A stretch of 64,000 nucleotides of DNA. It comes from Natronomonas halophila. GTDB lineage: Archaea > Halobacteriota > Halobacteria > Halobacteriales > Haloarculaceae. The notes under the pieces were generated by a model. The model saw nothing but the letters and a program-made list of their open reading frames with translations, had not been told where the DNA came from and made no database searches. The position numbers and the translations under genes are program-made. The stretch is from assembly GCF_013391085.1 (NCBI RefSeq), contig NZ_CP058334.1:868001-932000 (forward strand), read 5' to 3'. Of the stretch, positions 57,735 through 64,000 are shown piece after piece (positions within the stretch are counted from its first letter, which is position 1; each line of letters begins with the position of its first letter).

Positions 57735-58219
57735 GGCGTGACCGACAGGCGGTCGTCATCCCCGCCGTCGTCGAAGCGATAGCCGCCCTGCTTGTAGGTC
57801 TCCATGATGTAGTGGGTGACCGTCTGGGTAATCTCGGGGAGGGGCGCGACCTTGTCGCTGATAAAGCGGGAGACCTCCCGCATCGAATCGCCCTCGACTT
57901 CGAGCGCGAAGTCGTAATCGCCCGAAACGAGACGGAGCCCCTGTACCTCGGGGAAGCCGGCGAGTCGCTTGGCCACGTCCCGGTAGGTCGTTTCCCGGTC
58001 GAGCGTGACGTTACACTCGACGTGGGCCTGCACGCGGTCGTCGCCGACGGCGTCCCAGTCGACGATGGCGGTGTATCCCTGGATGACTCCCTCGGCTTCC
58101 AGTTCCGCGATCCCCTCCTCGACCGTCTCGGCCGACAGGCCCGTCAGTCGGGCGAGGTCGGCCGTCGAGTAGCGGGCGTTCTCGGAAAGCAACTCGAGGA
58201 GTTCGTCGGCGTGGTCCAT
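57731..58219 (-). CDS. Lrp/AsnC-family transcriptional regulator
   Basis: A 162-aa protein. The N-terminal HTH is LLELLSENARYSTADLARLT with GLSAETVEEGIAELEAEGVI. A linker strand (GYTAIVDWDAVG) leads to the RAM domain (VQAHVECNVTL, RLVSGDYDFALEVEGDS). RAM domains bind amino acids and control oligomer state. It should regulate the aminotransferase gene that follows in the same transcript (4-bp overlap). The start at 58219 is the conserved family start. Confidence 0.9.
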   Translation of the reverse strand: MDHADELLELLSENARYSTADLARLTGLSAETVEEGIAELEAEGVIQGYTAIVDWDAVGDDRVQAHVECNVTLDRETTYRDVAKRLAGFPEVQGLRLVSGDYDFALEVEGDSMREVSRFISDKVAPLPEITQTVTHYIMETYKQGGYRFDDGGDDDRLSVTP

Positions 58220-58289
58220 ATCGGATAGGACAGTAGCGCGGACTAAAGCGTTGCGAGGCACCGTCAGTTCCTGTCACACGACCCACTAT

Positions 58290-58395
58290 CCGACTACCTA
58301 GTATAATGGTCGTTCATGTTCTTCGGCATATAAGGTCATCCCTTGATATATTATCTCTCGATACTATTATAATCCCTTGGTGGGTTGTAGTGGGT
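58290..58395. other. AT-rich promoter region
   Basis: This short region (CATATAAGGTCATC, GATATATTATC, ACTATTATAATCC) lies between the divergent starts of the Lrp regulator and the small HTH gene. It is AT-rich compared with the neighbourhood. It likely carries the promoter of the HTH gene and part of the Lrp promoter. Confidence 0.5.
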
Positions 58396-58578
58396 ATGAA
58401 GCAGCACGCGCTTCGAACGGCGATGACTCTGTACCAGGGCGGCACACTCGAACTGGACGACGCGGCCCGTCAGGCCGGCGTCTCGCCCGACCGCCTTCGC
58501 CGTGCCGTCGACCGCCTCGGCGTCGCCGTCACCCCCGCGACGACCGAGACCGAGCGCACGCCCATCCACGCCGACTAA
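58396..58578 (+). CDS. Small HTH protein
   Basis: A 60-aa protein. MKQHALRTAMTLYQGGTLEL leads into DDAARQAGVSPDRLRRAVDR, a classic helix-turn-helix (A-x-x-x-GVSxxxLRRAV). The C terminus is short and acidic. Haloarchaeal relatives of similar size are known to me as a DUF family with unknown function. The start is ATG 58396; the upstream frame is AT-rich promoter DNA. Confidence 0.78.
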   Translation: MKQHALRTAMTLYQGGTLELDDAARQAGVSPDRLRRAVDRLGVAVTPATTETERTPIHAD

Positions 58579-58678
58579 GCCGTCGGCGTTCCCACGTCAG
58601 CCACGGCGCTGAACGAGCTTTTCTCACCCCCAGTTCTTCCGACAGTCAGCAACCGCTTCGGGGACCGCAAGGTGCTTG

Positions 58679-59953
58679 GTGAACCGGCGAAGATCCTTCA
58701 CCGTGCCGCGTGACGCGCCGCTGGTCGTCGGGTTGGTCTCCGGGTCCCACGTCGTCAACCACGCCTACCTCCTGCTTTTCGCGCCCGCCTTCTCGCTTCT
58801 GAGCGCCGACTTCGGCGTCTCGCTGGCCCAGTTGGGTCTCGCGGTCGGCCTGATCAACGCCGTCGTCACCGTCGGCCAACTTCCGCTGGGCTACATCTCG
58901 GACAGCTACAGCCACGCCGCGGTGCTCGTCGGTTCGCTGGCCGTCGGCACCCTCGGCTGTGGACTGGCCGCGCTCGCGCCCTCCTACGAGTGGCTGCTGG
59001 CTGCCGCCGCCGTCATGGGACTGGGCGTGGCCGGCCACCACCCGGCCCACTACCCGCTCATCTCAGCGGCCGCGCCGGATGCCTACCGTTCGCGGGCCTA
59101 CAGTGCCCACGGCTTCGCCGGCGCCCTCGGCCTTGCGCTGCCCTTCGCCGTCGTCCCCGCCGCCGTCGCGCTCGGCTTCGGCTGGCAGGCCGCCTTCGGC
59201 GCCATCGCCGCCCTCGGGGCAGTCTACACCGTCATCACCGTCCTCGTCGTCCGCCGTCTCCCCCATAGCATCACCCGCGCCGGCGCCGAGGCCCGCGACG
59301 GGGAGGAAAGCGTCGTCGACGCCCTCCGAACCGTCGAGACCACCGCCGACCGACTCCGGCTTCTCGGCGCGCGGGCAGCCGCCTACTTCCGGACCATCGC
59401 CGGCGCGCCGCTCATCCTCCTGCTGACCGCGCTGTGGTTCGTCAACAGCGCGGCCATCTGGGGCGTCCGCGCCTACGCCGCGACGCTGCTCGATGTCGGT
59501 TACGGTCTCGATTCGGGGACCGCCAGCCTCGTCGCCAGCGCGATGCTGGTCGTCGGGGCGGTCATCCTGCTGGGCGGTGGCTACGTCGCCGACCGAATCG
59601 GGCCGACGCCGATGCTCTTCGTCGGCTACGGGTCGCTGGTCGTCTTCGCGGCCGCGCTCTCGACGGCCCTGCTGCCCGCGCTCGCGGCCGTCGGCGTCGT
59701 CCTGCTCCTTGCGGCTACCGTCGACATCTCGCGGCCGGCGCGGGCGACGCTCACCGACCTGGCCTCCGAGCGCCGCGACGTGGGCAAGAACTTCGCGCTG
59801 ATGACCATCGGCATCTCCGCGGGCGGGGCTGTCGCCCCGCCGGCCTTCGGCTATGCTATCGAGGTCGCTGGCGTCTACGCCGCATTCACCGGGGTTGCCG
59901 CGACCGCCGGCATCGCGCTCCTGTTGTCGGTGTCGGTCGCGCGTGCGGCCTGA
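58679..59953 (+). CDS. Major facilitator superfamily transporter
   Basis: A 424-aa protein with about 12 helices. The N-terminal half has LPLGYISDSYSHAAVLVGSL, the MFS A-loop variant (G-x-x-S-D), and GLGVAGHHPAHYPLISAAA in helix 4. The C half has LGGGYVADRIGPTPMLFVGY, the second A-loop. A central charged loop (GAEARDGEESVVDAL) separates the halves. The substrate is unknown. GTG 58679 is taken as the start; TTG 58676 directly before is possible. No ATG fits nearby. Confidence 0.87.
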   Translation: MNRRRSFTVPRDAPLVVGLVSGSHVVNHAYLLLFAPAFSLLSADFGVSLAQLGLAVGLINAVVTVGQLPLGYISDSYSHAAVLVGSLAVGTLGCGLAALAPSYEWLLAAAAVMGLGVAGHHPAHYPLISAAAPDAYRSRAYSAHGFAGALGLALPFAVVPAAVALGFGWQAAFGAIAALGAVYTVITVLVVRRLPHSITRAGAEARDGEESVVDALRTVETTADRLRLLGARAAAYFRTIAGAPLILLLTALWFVNSAAIWGVRAYAATLLDVGYGLDSGTASLVASAMLVVGAVILLGGGYVADRIGPTPMLFVGYGSLVVFAAALSTALLPALAAVGVVLLLAATVDISRPARATLTDLASERRDVGKNFALMTIGISAGGAVAPPAFGYAIEVAGVYAAFTGVAATAGIALLLSVSVARAA

Positions 59954-59978
59954 CGGCACCCCGGAGGCGACCGGAGCC

Positions 59979-61133
59979 TCACCACCCGGCCTGTCCGTAG
60001 ATGAGGTTGCGCTGAATCTCGTTGGCGCCCTCGTAGATGACGGGGACCCGGACGTCACGGTAGATGCGGGAGATGCGGTTCTCGGTGAGGACCGACCGGC
60101 CGCCGTGGAGTTGCATCCCGCGTTCGGCGCAGTCGTTGGCGGTTTCGGTGGACTTGACCTTCGCCATCGCCGCCCAGAAGCCGGCGTTGTCCTTTTCGGC
60201 GACCTTGTCGGCGGCCCGCCAGTTGAGCGCGCGAGCAGCCTGGAACTCGGTCATCATGTCCGCGAGGATGTGCTGGACCTTCTGGAACTCGGTGATGGTC
60301 CGGTCGAAGGCTTTCCGGCCGTGGGCGAACTCGGAAGCCTCCTCGATGGCCGCCGCCGCGAGGCCGAGGCCGTGGCCGCCGACGACGACTCGGCCGTAGT
60401 TGAAGAACTCCGCGAGCATGTAGAAGCCTGCACCCTCGGTTCCGATGATGTTTTCCTCGGGTACCCGCGCGTCGTTCAGTTCGATGCGGGCCTGCTTGGA
60501 GGCGCGGAAGCCCATCTTCTCGGGGATGTGTTCAGCGTCGTAGCCGTCGGTGTCCGTCGGGACGATGAAAAGCGAGTAGTTGCCGTAGCGGTCGTCGGGG
60601 TCATCGCCCGTCTTCACGTACATCGTCACCCAGTCGGCCTCGACGCCGTTGCCGACCCAGTACTTCTCGCCGTTCAGGACGTACTCGTCGCCGTCCTTTT
60701 CGGCGGCCGTCTCCATGCCCGCAAGGTCCGACCCCGTCTCCGGTTCGGAGACCGCCAACCCCGAGATCTGGTCGTTTTCGGCGACCGGCCGGAGATAGTC
60801 CTCCTTCTGTTCCTCGGTGCCGTACTCCTCGGTGATTTTCGACCCGAAACTCGCCAACTGCATCGTCAGCGCGATGCCCGCGTCCGCCCGATACAGTTCC
60901 TCGGTCATCGCGAGGAGTTGGTGGAGGTCGAGGCCTCGACCGCCGTACTCCTCGGAGATGTCCTGTGCGACGAGACCCGCGTCCATTCCCGCCTCCAGTA
61001 CCTCCCAGGGATACTCGCCGGCCTCGTAACACTCCGCGGCGTTCGGTTCGATGTGTTCCTCGGCGAACGCCCGCGCTTCGGCCTTGATATCGTGGGCGTG
61101 CTCCGGAACGATGGTTTCGTCTAGCAGGTCCAT
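59979..61133 (-). CDS. Acyl-CoA dehydrogenase (second copy)
   Basis: A 384-aa FAD enzyme. GLAVSEPETGSDLAGMETAA is the flavin signature. The C terminus has GMQLHGGRSVLTENRISRIYRDVRV, here shown as GMQLHGGRSVLTENRIS, and VIYEGANEIQRNLIYGQAGW with the usual glutamate. It is about as distant from the copy at 38968 as paralogues with different chain length or branched substrates are. It is a single leftward gene with its 3' end convergent with the MFS gene. Start 61133. Confidence 0.95.
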   Translation of the reverse strand: MDLLDETIVPEHAHDIKAEARAFAEEHIEPNAAECYEAGEYPWEVLEAGMDAGLVAQDISEEYGGRGLDLHQLLAMTEELYRADAGIALTMQLASFGSKITEEYGTEEQKEDYLRPVAENDQISGLAVSEPETGSDLAGMETAAEKDGDEYVLNGEKYWVGNGVEADWVTMYVKTGDDPDDRYGNYSLFIVPTDTDGYDAEHIPEKMGFRASKQARIELNDARVPEENIIGTEGAGFYMLAEFFNYGRVVVGGHGLGLAAAAIEEASEFAHGRKAFDRTITEFQKVQHILADMMTEFQAARALNWRAADKVAEKDNAGFWAAMAKVKSTETANDCAERGMQLHGGRSVLTENRISRIYRDVRVPVIYEGANEIQRNLIYGQAGW

Positions 61134-61200
61134 ACCGGACGAAAGTAGGGGCGCGAAACGGATATACCGCGGGATGCCAGCAAGCAACAGGCTGCCACCT

Positions 61201-61208
61201 TTTTATTA
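61201..61208 (+). promoter_or_regulatory. TATA element of the second MscS gene
   Basis: TTTTATTA is centred about 25 bp before GTG 61229, the leaderless spacing. It supports GTG as the true start. Confidence 0.6.
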
Positions 61209-61228
61209 CCGGCCGTCCACGTTCGAGC

Positions 61229-62188
61229 GTGAAACGCCGCCTCGGCTATCTCTCGCTCCTCGCCGCCGTTCTCTGTGCGGCCGCCGCCAGCGCCGTCAGC
61301 CGGACGCCGGTCGGCGTCCCGGACTGGGAACTCGGCGGTGTCGCTATCGCGCCGCTGGTCGTCCAGGCGCTACTCGTCGGGGCCGTGGTCCTCGCGACCA
61401 TGGGCGCCTACGCCATCCTCCTGCGGTTCCTCGTCGACCACACCGAGAGCAAGCGCCGGAAACACGACGCCCGCAACCTGCTGCGCTTCGTCTTCATCAT
61501 CCTCGCCATCGTCGGCATCTTCGCCGTCCTCACGAACCAGTACGTCGGCCTCCTGTTCTCGCTCGGTATCGTCGGCTTCGCCGTCACCTTCGCGCTCCAG
61601 CAGCCACTCTTCTCGCTTATCGGCTGGATGTACATCATGGTCAAAAAGCCCTACAGCGTCGGCGACCGGGTCGCCATCGAGGGCTCGAAGGGCGACGTCG
61701 TCGAAGTCGATTTCCTCGTGACGACGCTGTGGGAGATAAACGGCGAGTTGGTCTCCTCCAATCAGCCCTCCGGGCGGGTCATCACCCTCCCGAACAGCGT
61801 CGTCCTCTCCTCGCACGTCTTCAACTACTCCTACCGGGAGTTCCCCTACGTCTGGAACGAACTCTCGGTTCAGGTGGCCTACGAGACGGACCTCGAATTC
61901 GCCCGCGAGTTGATGGTCGAGGAAGCCGACGACTACCTCGGCGACGAGATGGAGGAGGCCATCGACCGGTACCGCAAGCGCCTCGCCGAAACACCGGTCG
62001 AACTGGAGGTCGGCGACCGGCCGACGGTCAACATCCAGCAGGAACAGTCGTGGGTCGAACTGCGACTCCGCTATCTCGTCCATCCCCGCCAGGGCACGCG
62101 AGTTCGCAACGCCCTCTACGAGCGCATCCTCGACCGGATGAACGACCACCCCGACCGCGTCGCGTTCCCGGTGAGCCGGAGCCGGTAA
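61229..62188 (+). CDS. Mechanosensitive channel of the MscS family (second copy)
   Basis: A 319-aa protein with GTG start. The first helix (YLSLLAAVLCAAAASAVS) is signal-like, then two more helices (VVQALLVGAVVLATMGAYAI, LLRFVFIILAIVGIFAVL). The pore helix ends in FAVTFALQQPLFSLIGWMYI, with VKKPYSVGDRVAIEG starting the beta domain and RVITLPNSVVLSS. It differs from the copy at 6236 in pore residues. It is a likely osmotic release valve. Confidence 0.9.
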   Translation: MKRRLGYLSLLAAVLCAAAASAVSRTPVGVPDWELGGVAIAPLVVQALLVGAVVLATMGAYAILLRFLVDHTESKRRKHDARNLLRFVFIILAIVGIFAVLTNQYVGLLFSLGIVGFAVTFALQQPLFSLIGWMYIMVKKPYSVGDRVAIEGSKGDVVEVDFLVTTLWEINGELVSSNQPSGRVITLPNSVVLSSHVFNYSYREFPYVWNELSVQVAYETDLEFARELMVEEADDYLGDEMEEAIDRYRKRLAETPVELEVGDRPTVNIQQEQSWVELRLRYLVHPRQGTRVRNALYERILDRMNDHPDRVAFPVSRSR

Positions 62189-62238
62189 GCCCCCGCCCTG
62201 ACCCGAGTTCTTTTGCGCCGGCGACGTAACCCACGCCC

Positions 62239-62895
62239 ATGACCGTGCCCGACGACGTCGAAACGTTCGCAGCGGCGGTCGGCCCCGACCCCGACGACGT
62301 GCTCCGCGAGATGGACGACCGCGCCGAGGAGACCGGCTTTCCGACCGTCGGCCCCGCCGTCGGCGGCTGGCTCCAGCAGTTGGCCGGCCTCGTCGACGCC
62401 GACCGCGTCTTCGAGTTCGGCTCGGGCTTCGGCTATTCGGCCTACTGGTTCGCCCGCAGCCTCCCAGAAGATGGTGAAATCGTGCTGACGGAAATCGACG
62501 CCGACGAACTCGACGACGCCCGCGAGAATCTCGCTCGCGGCGGTTACGCTGAGATGTCTCGCTTCGAATTGGGCGATGCCATCGACATCGTCACCGACTA
62601 CGATGGCCCCTTCGACGTCGTCCTCATCGACAACGAGAAGGACCGCTACGTCGAGGCCTTCGAGGCGGTCCGTGAGAAGGTCCCCGTCGGCGGGGTCGTC
62701 GTCGCCGACAACATGACCGCCGGCCCCTTCGACTTCGAGGAGATTCACCGGGTCGTCATGGAGGGCGGCGAGACGGACAACGAGATGGCACGCGGCGTCG
62801 CCGACTACCTCGGCCACGTCCGCAGCGCCGACGACTTCGAGACGACGCTGTTGCCGCTCGGTGAGGGCCTCGCAGTGACCCGTCGGCTGGCGTAA
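62239..62895 (+). CDS. SAM-dependent O-methyltransferase
   Basis: A 218-aa protein of the catechol/caffeoyl-CoA O-methyltransferase class. The SAM loop is VFEFGSGFGYSAYWFARSLP near residue 58. LTEIDADELDDARENL follows, and FDVVLIDNEKDRYVEAFEAV holds the metal-binding aspartate; VVADNMTAGPFDF has the Asp-Asn metal pair. The substrate is unknown. The 4-residue DNM/T variant is typical of the class. It stands alone with its own promoter. Confidence 0.9.
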   Translation: MTVPDDVETFAAAVGPDPDDVLREMDDRAEETGFPTVGPAVGGWLQQLAGLVDADRVFEFGSGFGYSAYWFARSLPEDGEIVLTEIDADELDDARENLARGGYAEMSRFELGDAIDIVTDYDGPFDVVLIDNEKDRYVEAFEAVREKVPVGGVVVADNMTAGPFDFEEIHRVVMEGGETDNEMARGVADYLGHVRSADDFETTLLPLGEGLAVTRRLA

Positions 62896-62975
62896 ACGGT
62901 GGGCCCGTTCCTGTCATCAGTGTCATGGAAAGCCATGGCAAAACCCAAGTCAGGACCATCCGTAGGTGTGGTCCC

Positions 62976-64000
62976 ATGCCGGGAGGCACTGACCAGACAC
63001 TTCGACCGTTCCTGTGGCGTGCGGCGAATCTCTACCCCGATACGGAGATCGTCTCACGGACCCACGAAGGCATCGAGCGATACACTTACGAGGACTACGA
63101 CGAGCGAACGGCGCAACTCGCCAACGCACTCGACGAATACGGCATCGAGGAGGGCGACCGAGTCGCGACGTTCTGCTGGAACCACCATCGGCACTTCGAG
63201 ACCTACTTCGCGGTACCGACCATCGGCGCACAACTCCACACCATCAACCCCCTGCTGCCCGACGAACACATCCAGTATATCGTCGACAACGCCGACGACG
63301 AACTGATTTTCGTCGACGAGTCGCTGGCGCCGAAACTGGCACAGGCGGCCGCCGACGCCCCCGAATTCGAGGGCGTCGACTTCGTGGTAATGTCGTCCAG
63401 TGGGACCGACGCACTCGATGCGACGCCCTACGAGGAGTTCGTCGACGGCCACTCGACCGACTACGACTGGCCCCAACTCGACGAGAAACAGCCCGCCGGG
63501 ATGTGTTATACCTCCGGGACCACGGGCAACCCGAAGGGCGTCGAGTACACCCACCAGATGCTGTGGAGCCACACGATGGCGACCCTGACGCCACAGGGGA
63601 TTCCCATGGCCGACGACGACGTCGTCATGCCCGTCGTGCCGATGTTCCACGTCAACGCCTGGGGCATGCCCTTTACCGCGACCGCCGCGGGGTCGAAGCA
63701 CGTCTATCCCGGCCCCTCGCCGGAACCCGAGGACATCGCCTCCCTCATCGAAAACGAGGGCGTCACCATCACCGCCGGCGTGCCCACGGTCTGGCTCGGC
63801 CTGATGGAGTACATGGAGGACAACGAGGTCGACCTCTCGACGCTGGACACCGTCATCGTCGGCGGGTCGGCCGCGCCCGAATCCATGATTCGCTGGTTCG
63901 ACGACCACGACGTCGAACTGCTCCACGCGTGGGGCATGACCGAAATGTCCCCCATCGGGTCGGTCTCCCAACTCAAATCCAGCCTACAGGACGCCGATTA
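62976..64000 (+). CDS. Long-chain acyl-CoA synthetase (AMP-forming), 3' end outside window
   Basis: The first 341 codons are visible and open to the edge. It starts at ATG 62976 with MPGGTDQTLRPFLWRAANLY. The P-loop is MCYTSGTTGNPKGVEYTHQM near residue 178. PMFHVNAWGMPFTATAAGSK and VTITAGVPTVWLGLMEYME follow, and LLHAWGMTEMSPIGSVSQ is the acyl-binding A5 motif. It activates a fatty acid with ATP and CoA. About 200 C-terminal residues lie beyond. It fits the other acyl-CoA genes of the window. Confidence 0.93.
   Translation, partial: MPGGTDQTLRPFLWRAANLYPDTEIVSRTHEGIERYTYEDYDERTAQLANALDEYGIEEGDRVATFCWNHHRHFETYFAVPTIGAQLHTINPLLPDEHIQYIVDNADDELIFVDESLAPKLAQAAADAPEFEGVDFVVMSSSGTDALDATPYEEFVDGHSTDYDWPQLDEKQPAGMCYTSGTTGNPKGVEYTHQMLWSHTMATLTPQGIPMADDDVVMPVVPMFHVNAWGMPFTATAAGSKHVYPGPSPEPEDIASLIENEGVTITAGVPTVWLGLMEYMEDNEVDLSTLDTVIVGGSAAPESMIRWFDDHDVELLHAWGMTEMSPIGSVSQLKSSLQDAD

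Overview
The window is chromosomal DNA from a halophilic archaeon of class Halobacteria. It is GC-rich, its proteins are strongly acidic, and Tat-type lipoprotein signals and leaderless promoters (TATA element about 25 bp before the start codon) are common. It carries typical haloarchaeal families: halocyanin, archaetidylserine synthase, mevalonate-pathway decarboxylase, digeranylgeranylglyceryl-phosphate synthase, KEOPS Pcc1, ribosomal S3Ae and S15, a 7S/SRP RNA, and response regulators without an effector domain. Some gene families recall Natronomonas or Haloarcula relatives, but I cannot fix the genus. Coding density is high, and no rRNA, CRISPR array, transposase or integrase was seen.

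Layout. 1-7 kb: partial acidic helical protein, pssA, halocyanin, the rps15/recJ-like/pcc1/rps3ae run, DoxX, RNase P subunit, YhbY and MscS. 7-16 kb: DUF429 protein, a 33-aa membrane protein, mvaD, SRP RNA, prenyltransferase, tRNA-Arg, small regulators and a GNAT enzyme. 15-24 kb: cytochrome P450, glutamate dehydrogenase, CitE-type lyase, a surface glycoprotein, MaoC, two PH-domain membrane proteins, a cysteine-less peroxiredoxin-like protein, a DedA-like protein and a receiver-PAS protein. 24-26 kb: acyl-CoA carboxylase. 26-36 kb: a probable iron-responsive region. 36-46 kb: FBP aldolase and FBPase, 3-hydroxyacyl-CoA and acyl-CoA dehydrogenases, thiolase with DUF35 partner, receiver-GAF protein, and MeaB with a B12-binding mutase subunit. 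46-48 kb: tRNA-Ala and small proteins. 48-56.5 kb: type IV pilus-like operon. 56.5-64 kb: aminotransferase with Lrp regulator, MFS carrier, acyl-CoA dehydrogenase, second MscS, O-methyltransferase and a truncated acyl-CoA ligase.

Themes. (i) Acyl-CoA, propionyl-CoA and methylmalonyl-CoA metabolism recurs across the window. (ii) Four copies of the dyad TTAGG-N4-CCTAA occur only at promoters of the 26-36 kb cluster, which includes a ferric-type ABC binding protein and permease, an RGP-like glycosyltransferase, GT-C and GT2 glycosyltransferases, and a GMC oxidoreductase with a small Tat-signal subunit. This suggests a DtxR/Idr-type iron regulon linking iron uptake to glycan or redox remodelling. 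(iii) PilB, PilC and four pilin-like proteins form one overlapping operon, with a fifth pilin-like protein facing it.

The most unusual non-coding signal is a family of three modular intergenic elements (745-1063, 9651-9799, 40737-40916). They share short conserved blocks, while the stems between them differ by compensating changes, which points to a conserved fold or a palindromic mobile element.
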